Below are positions 16,071 through 24,230 of a DNA stretch of 39,105 nt, in pieces. This DNA comes from Clostridia bacterium (GTDB taxonomy: Bacteria > Bacillota > Clostridia > Oscillospirales > CAG-272), in assembly GCA_017619885.1 (NCBI GenBank), contig JAFZRM010000132.1:1-39105 (forward strand), given 5' to 3'. Under the pieces are notes generated by a model. The model saw nothing but the letters and a program-made list of their open reading frames with translations, was not told the DNA's origin and made no database searches. The translations under genes were made by a program, and so were the position numbers. Each line of letters opens with the position of its first letter. The stretch's first letter is position 1.

Positions 16071-18541
16071 CAGTATTCGATATTGTATTTTGCGCGGTGC
16101 GTCTCGATCTCACCGGTCACCGGCAGCTTCATGCCGACTTTGTCAAGCATGGAGGAGAGAAGCCTGTCAAGCGCCGTCTGCGTCGTCTTCGGATCCTGCA
16201 GCGCCGCAAATACCGCCTCCGCTTCGGGCGAGCAGATCTTGCCGCCGTGGTTTAGATACTCGCCGATATAGCCCTTCGCCTCCTCGGCGTTCACGTGCGG
16301 AGTACCGTAGACCTCGATCCCGGCAAGCCGCATCAGATATCCGTCGTCGGGGCTCTTGCGCAGCTTCGTGCCGCGCACCCGCACGTATCGGCCGACCGCG
16401 CCGTGCAGATCTATCTGCCGGTATTTTTCCGGCTCCTCGCTGCCGCGCTCGGTATAAACGGTCCTGAATTCATCGCCGTCCGTGCTGACGCTTACGTCGA
16501 AGTCGACCGGCCAGCAGCCGCGCGGGAACAGTCTGACCGTGTCGACGCCGAACGTGTCGCCGAGATCGACCGTCGCGTATTCCGTCGCGTCCTCGGTCGT
16601 GTGCGCGTGCAGATACGAGGTCCAGCCGCGCTCGTGTTTGCCGTCCGTCAGGAAATCGGGCGACCAGCCCCACGCCGCGTACGCCGCGCCCTCGGGGTAC
16701 GACGATACGACGACCTTTTTGCCGAACGCGAGATCGGCTCCCGCCTCGTACGGCACCGCCTCCGGCTCGCCGCGCTGTACCGGCCTGCGGCTGACGTATA
16801 TCTCCGCGTCGGGCACGCCGTCGCCGTCGTAGATCTCGATCTCGCCGAGCTCCGAGACGTTGTCTTTGCATTCCGTGATGCGTATGCGCAGATACCGCGC
16901 CGAGACGCGCGCGAACTTCATCGATACCGGCGTGCCGTCTTTCACCTCGAGCCCGGACGCAGAGGCGATCCGGCGGTACGTCACACCGTCATCGGACGTC
17001 TCGAGCACAAACCCGGTGAACATATGCGAGCCGAATTCGTCTTTTTCCGCGACCGGGTACAGATCGACGCGGTCGAATCCCCGGACCGTCTGAAGATCGA
17101 CGGTAATAGTGTCGAGCCCGTCGGACGACGCCGATCTCCAGCCTCGGCTGTGCTCGGCGGTGTATCTGATGCCGTCGTTGAGGTTGTCCATGTAGAATCC
17201 GTCGTGTCCGGCGGACGTCGTGCAGTATATCTCGGCGCCGACGGCGAGATTGCGCGACGGCGTCGTTTTCCTTTGACGGTCGAATCCGTAAGGCAGCGCA
17301 ACGATAAGCGCGCCGCCGGCTTCAAGCTCGAGCGTGACCTTTCCGCCGCCGTCGTTGAGCGGATGCAGAGCGCCGTCGTCGTAAGACAGATACGACAGCC
17401 CGCAGAGTCCGTCTTTGAACTGCGCTTCAAGCGTCTGCGGCTTGTTTATGCGGTTGTTGACGATCATGCAGAAGTTTTTGCCGTCGCGGCGGTCCTTCAT
17501 GAATGAAACGGTGAAGTCGCCGCGCACGGAAACGTAGGAATCCTCCGGCAAAAGCGGCATGACGCCGTAGCCGTTTTCGGCTTCGTAGACCTCGTGCGCG
17601 TCAAGATGTATCAGAGTCTTGCCGACGCGGTGCATCATAGCACCGAGCTCGCAGATGAAGTCCTTGAATTTCGGGTTCGGTACGCCGTATCTGCTGATGA
17701 TGCCGTCGTCGAACGGCTCGCTCCTGTCGTGCGGTGTGAACCACGTAAAGTAAGAAAACTGCTTGATGCCGAAGCTGAGCCCGAGGTTGAATTCATAAAG
17801 CGTTTCCGACCTGTTGGGCGACCGGAACGCGACCGTCTGCGATACGGACTGAACGTACATCGCCGTTTTCACGTTGTTGCGCAGACCCGCGATGCGCGCG
17901 CACTGCAGGTTTTTCAGCAGTCCGTCCATGCCGACGGTGTCGGGCTCAAGCGGATACGGATACTCGTCGTACATAAGGTATTCCTGCGGATATCCCGCCC
18001 CCGCGCAGAGCTTGAGCCAGTCGTTCATCTGACTGATATAGACCTTGTCGGACGGATAGACGAATACCGGCAGGAAGTTCAGATGCATATAACCGTACGG
18101 ATCCGCGGCTTTCAACGCCTTGTAAGCGCCGATGAAATCGTTCGGGTTCATCGGCTCGTCAAGCATGTAATAGCCGTATGCGCCCGGGACGTTTCTGTAT
18201 TCGTCGACGAGGTCCTTTATCTCGGCGTCGCTCAGCTTTAGAAGATTGCCGCCGAACCTGTCGTCGCCGACGCACATGCCTATGCCGTGCCGGCTGCACA
18301 ACTCCAGCATCTTCAGCTGGTTTTCCTTTTCTCCGGTGCCGTCTCCGGCGCCGAGGACCCAGTTGATGCCCGCCTGCTCCATGTATGAAAACTGTTCTTC
18401 GTTCACGTATTCCGGCGTGGGCGGCCAGAAAATCGAGAGCAGTATGTCGTCGTCAAAGCCGAAGCGGCGCACGGCGCCGTCCGTATCCGTGCGCGGCTTG
18501 CCGGTCCCGCCGCCGCAAAGCTCAATACCAGATCTGTCCAT
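16070..18541 (-). CDS. TIM-barrel glycosidase-like protein with two F5/8-type C (CBM32-like) domains
   Basis: An 823-residue protein. Residues about 28-330 look like a TIM barrel of the glycosidase type: FWPPTPEYVNEEQFSYMEQAGINW, then YYMLDEPMN (a likely acid/base Glu after strand 4), LMYDEYPYP, and FSYFTWFTP. A beta-sandwich follows (about 340-425). Two discoidin (F5/8 type C) domains at about 430-590 and 600-745 each end in motifs like YLRIRITE and YVRVRGTK. I cannot assign a GH family. No signal peptide is visible, which is odd for a protein with sugar-binding domains, so it may act in the cytosol. GGAG lies about six bases before the ATG, and a consensus promoter with an operator-like palindrome precedes it. 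Confidence 0.85.
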   Translation of the reverse strand: MDRSGIELCGGGTGKPRTDTDGAVRRFGFDDDILLSIFWPPTPEYVNEEQFSYMEQAGINWVLGAGDGTGEKENQLKMLELCSRHGIGMCVGDDRFGGNLLKLSDAEIKDLVDEYRNVPGAYGYYMLDEPMNPNDFIGAYKALKAADPYGYMHLNFLPVFVYPSDKVYISQMNDWLKLCAGAGYPQEYLMYDEYPYPLEPDTVGMDGLLKNLQCARIAGLRNNVKTAMYVQSVSQTVAFRSPNRSETLYEFNLGLSFGIKQFSYFTWFTPHDRSEPFDDGIISRYGVPNPKFKDFICELGAMMHRVGKTLIHLDAHEVYEAENGYGVMPLLPEDSYVSVRGDFTVSFMKDRRDGKNFCMIVNNRINKPQTLEAQFKDGLCGLSYLSYDDGALHPLNDGGGKVTLELEAGGALIVALPYGFDRQRKTTPSRNLAVGAEIYCTTSAGHDGFYMDNLNDGIRYTAEHSRGWRSASSDGLDTITVDLQTVRGFDRVDLYPVAEKDEFGSHMFTGFVLETSDDGVTYRRIASASGLEVKDGTPVSMKFARVSARYLRIRITECKDNVSELGEIEIYDGDGVPDAEIYVSRRPVQRGEPEAVPYEAGADLAFGKKVVVSSYPEGAAYAAWGWSPDFLTDGKHERGWTSYLHAHTTEDATEYATVDLGDTFGVDTVRLFPRGCWPVDFDVSVSTDGDEFRTVYTERGSEEPEKYRQIDLHGAVGRYVRVRGTKLRKSPDDGYLMRLAGIEVYGTPHVNAEEAKGYIGEYLNHGGKICSPEAEAVFAALQDPKTTQTALDRLLSSMLDKVGMKLPVTGEIETHRAKYNIEY

Positions 18542-18565
18542 TTCAATCTCCGTTCGTTTTTTTTC

Positions 18566-18594
18566 ATTATATCACGGAATCCGCTCCGTGTCAA
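18566..18594 (-). promoter_or_regulatory. Consensus promoter with operator-like palindrome
   Basis: On the - strand TTGACA (18594-18589), 17 bases and TATAAT (18571-18566). The spacer contains CACGGA-N6-TCCGTG (18590-18573) in exactly the same phase as the palindrome at 550-567. It drives the TIM-barrel gene. Confidence 0.78.
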
Positions 18595-18682
18595 GCGGAC
18601 GGCAAAGGACGGCGCGGGAGAATAATAATATTTCAGGGACAAAATTACACCGGTTTCAGGATCGGAACTGAATATAAAATCA

Positions 18683-18709
18683 GGCGGAGACGGTATAGCC
18701 GTCTCCGCC
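18683..18709 (-). terminator. GC-rich hairpin
   Basis: An 11-bp perfect stem (GGCGGAGACGG with CCGTCTCCGCC) and a five-base loop. On the - strand a T-rich stretch follows after four bases. It probably backs up the hairpin at 18763-18797 downstream of the deacetylase gene. Confidence 0.55.
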
Positions 18710-18762
18710 GTAAAATCACGTTTGTTTAAATCGCGGATCTTTTGGCCGCGCAGTGTCTGCGC

Positions 18763-18797
18763 AAAAAAACGCATATTTGATATATGCGTTTTTTTTG
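18763..18797. terminator. Bidirectional terminator after the deacetylase gene
   Basis: ACGCATAT and its complement, with seven As before and eight Ts after, so it works on both strands. It lies about 50 bases downstream of the deacetylase stop at 18847. Confidence 0.8.
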
Positions 18798-18846
18798 ATC
18801 TTATATTTAACTTGTGATAAATAGGTCCGCGCGTTTTACGGTCAGA

Positions 18847-19815
18847 TCAGTTTTCTTCGATGTATGAAGGTATCTGGTCCTTGAAAAGCTGATAGAATTC
18901 GGAAACGGTGACGCGTTCGATGCCTTCGGCCTCGGCGACCATTTTGATGAAGTTTTCAAGCTTGTCGTAGCTGTTGTAGATGTCGAGCTCGTAGCCGTGA
19001 CCCCAGCAGAAGAACAGCATGTCTTCGGTGCATTCGGCGTCGAGGAATCTCTGGAAATCACTTACCAGCGTCGCCTCGCTTATCTCGGCGGTCGGCTGCA
19101 GCCATAACAGCTCTTTCGGCAGATCGAATTTGTGAGTCGAAGTCGTGCCGCGTCCGAGCCCTACGGTCGTGTTTTCGTAAACTATCTTCATAAGATTGCG
19201 GTTTATATTCGGATCGCCGCCCGGCCACGCCATAACCACGGGATATATGCCCGTGAGCTTATAAATATTCTTCTGGTCCGTTTTGACTTCGGAGATCACC
19301 GTTTTCTCCGTCTGCTGATCGAGCGCCATGTGACGGTAAGTATGTATCGCAAGGTCGAATCCGTCGTATATGCCGGACTGGATCTCCTTTTTGGTGAAGC
19401 GCACGTGCGGCACGCCGACGAACGACGACCAGTCGGCGCCGTAAAGACCGGTGCTGATAAAGAACGTCACGTCGTAGTAGTTGTATTTCTTGCACATCTC
19501 GATTATCTTGAGATCCTGCTGCGTTGTGTCGTCAAAGCAGAGGCAGAAATATTTTCTCGGCGTACCGTCGCGTACGATACCGGATTCAAGCCCGGCGTAT
19601 ACGGTATCCGGCGTCGTATCCGGCGCCTCCGTCGTTATCTCTTCTGTCGTCACTGCTTCAGTCGTCTCCTCTTCGGTAGTAGTCGGTTCTTCCGTCGTTG
19701 TCGTTGCCGTGTCGTCCGTCGCGGGCTCCGTCGCCGCCGGCTCACCCGAGCACGAGACGAAGCAGAGAAGCGCACTGACGGACAGTATCAGTGATATCAT
19801 GCGTTTTATATTCAT
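18847..19815 (-). CDS. Polysaccharide deacetylase-like (CE4/NodB) lipoprotein
   Basis: A 322-residue lipoprotein with a signal peptide and lipobox ending at Cys22 (FVSCS), a Thr/Glu-rich linker (about 26-68) and a NodB-like domain. The metal site of CE4 enzymes is visible: LCFDD (Asp95 and Asp96) and HxxxH in AIHTYRH (His158 and His162). WPGGD and FCWGHG resemble the later motifs. Such enzymes remove acetyl groups from peptidoglycan, chitin or xylan; the target is not clear here. The start at 19815 has GGAGGT about nine bases upstream and begins the signal peptide; the longer frame does not. A promoter lies at 19841-19869. Confidence 0.85.
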   Translation of the reverse strand: MNIKRMISLILSVSALLCFVSCSGEPAATEPATDDTATTTTEEPTTTEEETTEAVTTEEITTEAPDTTPDTVYAGLESGIVRDGTPRKYFCLCFDDTTQQDLKIIEMCKKYNYYDVTFFISTGLYGADWSSFVGVPHVRFTKKEIQSGIYDGFDLAIHTYRHMALDQQTEKTVISEVKTDQKNIYKLTGIYPVVMAWPGGDPNINRNLMKIVYENTTVGLGRGTTSTHKFDLPKELLWLQPTAEISEATLVSDFQRFLDAECTEDMLFFCWGHGYELDIYNSYDKLENFIKMVAEAEGIERVTVSEFYQLFKDQIPSYIEEN

Positions 19816-19840
19816 ATATCGCGACCTCCATTCCGCTGCC

Positions 19841-19869
19841 ATTATAACACAGACTCGGCGAAAAGTAAA
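19841..19869 (-). promoter_or_regulatory. Promoter of the deacetylase gene
   Basis: On the - strand TTTACT (19869-19864), 17 bases and TATAAT (19846-19841), about 26 bases before the ATG at 19815. Confidence 0.7.
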
Positions 19870-20015
19870 TATCTTTGGCACACATTTTTTTATTTATTTG
19901 CGAATAACCCGGAAAAAGCCGGAATATCCAGGAATTATGCGGGTGTCGGGACTTAATAAAAAATTACGGCTTTGGGAATAACTCGGAATAATTCGGTATG
20001 ACTTGGAGTGAAACT

Positions 20016-20036
20016 GTCGTAAATCGGTCGTAAGTT
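20016..20036 (-). repeat. Left att-like direct repeat (copy 1)
   Basis: The + strand 21-mer GTCGTAAATCGGTCGTAAGTT directly abuts the integrase stop codon. A copy with two mismatches lies at 36773-36793 in the same orientation, on the far side of the rep gene. The pair may mark the ends of an integrated element (inference). A motif CCAGGAATTATGCGGG lies nearby at 19928-19943. Confidence 0.5.
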
Positions 20037-20306
20037 TTATTGAGTCCCAAATACGCTGGGCTGGTCTGCTATAAACTCGGTAGATACGTCAGTGTAGATG
20101 TTCATCGTCGTCTGAACAGATGCGTGTCCGAGGATGGCTTGCATAGCTCTCATATTGATATTCATCTCATTCAATCGAGTTGAAAACGTGTGCCTGAACG
20201 TGTGGTTTGGAATATTCGGCAAAGGGGACTTGCCTGCCGGCAGGTCTCTGTTATATGCCGTTACGAGCGATTTGAGATAACTGTTTACTGCGTCAGCTTG
20301 CAACAT
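20037..20306 (-). pseudogene. Tyrosine recombinase (integrase), C-terminal fragment
   Basis: Only 89 residues of a phage/ICE-type integrase remain. The fragment has box II HTFRHTFSTRL (His and Arg of the active site) and LGHASVQTTMNIYTDV (the later His, then the nucleophilic Tyr). A full enzyme has about 380-400 residues, so the N-terminal arm- and core-binding domains and the first catalytic Arg are missing. The sequence beyond 20306 does not continue the integrase in any frame I could follow. It is the left edge of an accessory region and is followed by the att-like repeat. Almost certainly inactive. Confidence 0.85.
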
Positions 20307-20670
20307 GTGTCCGTTTCTGTTCAGAAATACGAAATTGCTGTACCTGCCAATGGTATCCTGACAACTTATAGATATAAAAGATTTTTTTCACCTTTATCAG
20401 TTTCTTTCTTATCTTCCTGACGTTCTCGGACATACTGGAGAAATGCCTGCTTGCAACTCTTCTCTCCTGAAGTGCATTCTAACGGCACCGAGAAAAACCA
20501 GTATTTATGCGGGTTTCTCGGTTTCAGGCACCTCGTCGGGGATAATTATTACCCTTTTTTTGCAAGTTTTTGCAAGTAAACAAATTGTCAACTGTTTCAA
20601 ATGGAACAAAGATGTATAGCTTATTTTAAAGTTATGATTTAAATTTTTTAATTTGAAGTTAGATTATATG
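20307..20670. other. Degenerate region behind the integrase remnant
   Basis: No intact gene. It holds a hairpin (CCGAGAAA at 20488-20495 pairing with TTTCTCGG at 20514-20521) whose loop side carries CCAGTATTTATGCGGG (20498-20513). The same 16-mer occurs in inverted orientation at 36825-36840. Beyond 20580 the sequence is AT-rich. A short open frame on the - strand (about 20371-20546) looks protein-like but has no start, so it may be remnant coding sequence. Confidence 0.45.
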
Positions 20671-20699
20671 TTGACTTCGGTTTAAATATATGATAGTAT
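20671..20699 (+). promoter_or_regulatory. Possible promoter
   Basis: TTGACT (20671-20676), 17 bases and TAGTAT (20694-20699) in very AT-rich sequence, about 60 bases before the ORF at 20759. AT-rich context makes chance matches likely. Confidence 0.4.
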
Positions 20700-20758
20700 A
20701 TATTTAGTCATCGACATATGACATCTTTTACAGCTTCACGATTGACTTCTATACGGGA

Positions 20759-21160
20759 ATGGATGATTCGCTGAAGAAACAGGCGATTTTCTCAGAGTTG
20801 GAGGCTTTTCTCGAATTAAAGAGTTTTAATGCGAAAAATCTGCCTGAAGACGTTTTGATCACAATACGTATAGAAATGGATCAGGCGGAAAAGATCCGGT
20901 TTTATGATAAACATCTGAAAAACACGCAGGTGAGCGTTTTACGTGACGGAACCGTAATTCTTGATATCAAAAATAGAATCAAAGGCAATAGACTCATACG
21001 TTCTCTAATCGATGAAAAAGAAGGCGTAGTGAATTATGCTGATATATGTAAAATTAATGTAAAAATAATCGGGAAACGGGAGAAATTATGCCGACGGCAT
21101 ATCACTTTTACCGGTTTTTATGATATAATCAACAGAAACGGAAGATCAAGACAATTATAG
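20759..21160 (+). CDS. Hypothetical protein, possibly 5'-truncated
   Basis: A 133-residue mostly helical, Lys/Glu-rich reading frame of unknown family. The frame stays open and protein-like for about 17 codons upstream of the ATG (ending in IDFYTG) before a stop, but has no other start and no good ribosome site. It may therefore be the tail of a decayed gene. The C-terminal part overlaps a palindrome and a TATAAT that probably serve the protease gene beginning ten bases later. The last 20 residues look non-conserved. Confidence 0.4.
   Translation: MDDSLKKQAIFSELEAFLELKSFNAKNLPEDVLITIRIEMDQAEKIRFYDKHLKNTQVSVLRDGTVILDIKNRIKGNRLIRSLIDEKEGVVNYADICKINVKIIGKREKLCRRHITFTGFYDIINRNGRSRQL
21088..21129 (+). 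promoter_or_regulatory. Palindrome and possible promoter of the protease gene
   Basis: ATGCC-GAC-GGCAT (21088-21100) is a perfect inverted repeat, and TATAAT (21124-21129) lies about 40 bases before the protease ATG. No convincing -35 is visible, so it may need an activator. Confidence 0.4.
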
Positions 21161-21170
21161 GGAGATTGAT

Positions 21171-24100
21171 ATGAAGAAAACATCAGTCAGAATCATAAGT
21201 GCTTTTTTGTGCATGATAATGATAATATCGGTATCGGCTTCATGCACGGGAACAAGTGCAGATAAGAGCACTGATATGAAAACAGATTTGCAGAGCAACG
21301 GTAACGTAGTGATCGACGATGAAGATCGCTATACGTTATCGGAAAAATCCGTTTCTCCGGCTGAGATAATACCGGAAGAAACTATTGCGGTCACTGTTGA
21401 TCCGTTTTTGGAAGAACAGTTTTTGCAGGTGATCGACGAAAATGATAACGTCGATACTGTCCGCCGCGTCGCAGATGACGGAGAAAAAGTAATATACAAT
21501 ATCTCCGTAAAAAGCGAAGATGCGACCGAAGAAAAAGCGGTCGAGGCAGAAGAGAAGTTAAAGGAAGATATATCGAATACAATTGGCGCGATGGAAGTTG
21601 TCGCTCTGGATGATCTCGTTATACCCGAAGCGGATCTTGCCAAAACGTATAAAGGCGAAATAAACGACGCCGACGGCAATCTTCTCGTGCCTTACGACGT
21701 TGCGTATCCCGAATATCTTGATGATGAAAACGCGTCATACAATGAAGATCACTTCCTGGTAAAATTCATCAAGGACTTTGACGGAAGCGTCACGCGTGAA
21801 CTGCGCCTCTGCGGCGTCAGCGCGCTTGAAAAATTCATTGAATTTGATGATTGCACGTGGTATAAAGCCGTGATAGCTGACGGCATGAATATCGTTTCCG
21901 CCGTCAAAAAAGCCCGTTCTCTCAGCATCGTGAATGCCGCGGAGCTGGATTACGAATACGTAGCGGAGAGCGCGGATATTTCCGAAGAAGTCGTTGACAA
22001 TCCGAGATCTTCCGAGCAGTGGTATCTCAATTCCTGCGGTATTCAGGAAGCGTGGGCGTTTCTTGAAGAGCACGATATTCCCGCCGGCGGCGCTCCGAAC
22101 GTCGTCGTTGCCGTGATCGACACAGGTGTTGATTATAATCACATTGATCTGAAACCGAGTATGTGGATCAACCACGCGGAGATACCGGACAACGGGATCG
22201 ACGACGACGGCAACGGTTACATAGACGACGTATACGGAGTTGACGTGATATCAGGCAGAGGCGATCCGATGGACGATCACGGCCACGGTACGCACGTCGC
22301 GGGCATAATCGGCGCCGCAAACAACAAAGAAGGTATTGTCGGAATTGCGTACAATACCAAAATAATGGCGGTAAAAGCCGGCCAGGCGTCGGGCGTGTTC
22401 AACCAGTCCGATATAGCCGAAGCGATACTCTACGCCTATACCATGGGCGCCGACGTTATAAACATGTCGTTTGCCGGGACGGCCGTATCTCTTGCGGTCG
22501 AAGACGCGCTGCAGAGAGCGTATACTACTTGCGTACTTGTCGCCGCCGCTGGGAACAATGGGGTTAACAACGATCCACGTTATGATGGCATCCCCTTTTA
22601 TCCCGCTGCATTTACGTACGTCATCGGAGTAATGAGTGTCGACGAATCATTGAGTGTTTTGTCTGCTTTTTCAAATTATGACGCTCCGTTTGCATATGAT
22701 AAGTGGGAATACGAAGTATTCGCCCCGGGCGAGAGGATGCTCTCAACATTCCCGGATGGCAGATATATTTATCTGAACGGTACTTCTATGGCAGCGCCGT
22801 TAGTTTCCGGTATCGCCGCACTTTTACGCTCTTATTATACTGACCGTGATATGTATCCTTCTCGTTATATTGCTGCGCAGTTATGTGCAACAAGCAACGC
22901 TGTAGTGTACCATCCGTTGTTTGGCTTGTTGAATGGATTCTTAACAAATGCATATGACGCATTGACAAAATTACCCAAACCTGACATACATTTACTTGAC
23001 TATTATATAACCGATAATGATGATTACATTGACGCTGGAGATACCATCGAAATTGGGTTGACATTGCGTAATCGTTGGGGCATGAGCGCTGATACCGTAG
23101 TCACGCTTGAGACTAGAAGTGTTATGATAGACGCGAACGACGGAAGTATCATTTATGGGCCAGAGAATCCATATATCGAGGTGATTAATGGAATTGTTGA
23201 CTTTGGCAATATTGGAACATACAGTACAAAAACAACACTTTCTTATAATTCTAATCAATCTCTATCAGGCATAGAACGTCCGTTGATATTAAAAATATCA
23301 GAGGATTGCCCAAACGATTATATAGTAATCGTAAAAGTCTATATAACTTATAAAAACGCCCTTGATGAAAGTGATGAAACGGATTATCTTAATGATATTT
23401 GCGGCGAAGAGATATCTTTTACTGTCCGCAGTGGAGTTGTGAAGAGAGGGAGAATAACTGAAGACGAAACGTGGACAAAAGATAATTTATATATTATTGA
23501 CTCGATTTTGACTATAGAAGAAGGTGCAACTGTAACCGTTGAACCAGGTACCAGGATACAGTTTTATTCTTCTGTTGAAGGGTTTTACACTGGCGATTCA
23601 ATCGCGCCGGCAAAGATCAACGTATATGGATCATTTATAACTCTTGGCACTGAAGATGAACCTGTTGAGATATTTCCTGCATCGGAATATGACAGAAAAT
23701 ATTTATCAGTTCATATTAAAAAAATGGATGATTATATATCTTACATACGGCTTAATTATACAAAAATTATAAGACCGAGCATTGTCGTTGATACTGCAGA
23801 TCATTGTTACTTTTCAGATAAAGGAGGAGGGCATTTACCTTCCATAGATTTAACCAATGCTATATATACATACAAAGTTGCGAAATTTGAGCATATAAAT
23901 AGTGGATGGTTGCCTTCCGGACAGGTGTCTGCGTTAAATGGTTTTTCTAATTGTATTTTTGATAGTGTATTATGTGGGAATGATGTAAACATTTATCAAG
24001 CTTCAAATGCTCCACTATATGCAACCAAATGCTTTTTTAAAAATTCTTATATTTCTGCAAAAAAAACAAAATATGAAAAGTGTGTGTTCTATGGATACAA

Positions 24101-24230
24101 TGAGACATATACTGTAACAACCGGGACTTTTTCAGAAAACGCTATTTTGAATAAACTTAATGATAATGATATATACAATTGGTTCATTGTTAAATCGGGA
24201 TATAACTCAAATATTAGAGAAATTTTTTAG
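21171..24230 (+). CDS. Subtilisin-like (S8) serine protease lipoprotein, N-terminal part
   Basis: 1019 residues up to a frameshift. A signal peptide with lipobox at Cys25 (SASC) is followed by an inhibitor-like propeptide region to about 270. The S8 catalytic domain follows: Asp317 (VIDTGVD), His372 (HGHGTHVAG) and Ser539 (NGTSMAAP). After it come a CARDB-like beta domain (about 605-740) and right-handed repeat structure (about 750-1019). The frame stops at 24230, but downstream coding continues in another frame to a dockerin (see next entry), so the intact product would be near 1440 residues. The break fits one extra T in the run at 24223-24228. Base composition changes inside the gene: about 22545-24345 is AT-rich and both flanks are GC-rich. 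AGGGAGAT precedes the ATG. Confidence 0.88.
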   Translation: MKKTSVRIISAFLCMIMIISVSASCTGTSADKSTDMKTDLQSNGNVVIDDEDRYTLSEKSVSPAEIIPEETIAVTVDPFLEEQFLQVIDENDNVDTVRRVADDGEKVIYNISVKSEDATEEKAVEAEEKLKEDISNTIGAMEVVALDDLVIPEADLAKTYKGEINDADGNLLVPYDVAYPEYLDDENASYNEDHFLVKFIKDFDGSVTRELRLCGVSALEKFIEFDDCTWYKAVIADGMNIVSAVKKARSLSIVNAAELDYEYVAESADISEEVVDNPRSSEQWYLNSCGIQEAWAFLEEHDIPAGGAPNVVVAVIDTGVDYNHIDLKPSMWINHAEIPDNGIDDDGNGYIDDVYGVDVISGRGDPMDDHGHGTHVAGIIGAANNKEGIVGIAYNTKIMAVKAGQASGVFNQSDIAEAILYAYTMGADVINMSFAGTAVSLAVEDALQRAYTTCVLVAAAGNNGVNNDPRYDGIPFYPAAFTYVIGVMSVDESLSVLSAFSNYDAPFAYDKWEYEVFAPGERMLSTFPDGRYIYLNGTSMAAPLVSGIAALLRSYYTDRDMYPSRYIAAQLCATSNAVVYHPLFGLLNGFLTNAYDALTKLPKPDIHLLDYYITDNDDYIDAGDTIEIGLTLRNRWGMSADTVVTLETRSVMIDANDGSIIYGPENPYIEVINGIVDFGNIGTYSTKTTLSYNSNQSLSGIERPLILKISEDCPNDYIVIVKVYITYKNALDESDETDYLNDICGEEISFTVRSGVVKRGRITEDETWTKDNLYIIDSILTIEEGATVTVEPGTRIQFYSSVEGFYTGDSIAPAKINVYGSFITLGTEDEPVEIFPASEYDRKYLSVHIKKMDDYISYIRLNYTKIIRPSIVVDTADHCYFSDKGGGHLPSIDLTNAIYTYKVAKFEHINSGWLPSGQVSALNGFSNCIFDSVLCGNDVNIYQASNAPLYATKCFFKNSYISAKKTKYEKCVFYGYNETYTVTTGTFSENAILNKLNDNDIYNWFIVKSGYNSNIREIF

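Noticed and set aside
20371..20546. N-terminal half of the integrase
   Set aside because: The open frame looks protein-like but shows no arm- or core-binding motifs and cannot be joined to the 89-residue fragment by one shift.
20759..21160. Assigning this ORF to the dGTPase family
   Set aside because: A few residues near the upstream edge resembled the C-terminal part of HD-domain dNTPases, but no HD motif is present and the likeness is too weak to name.
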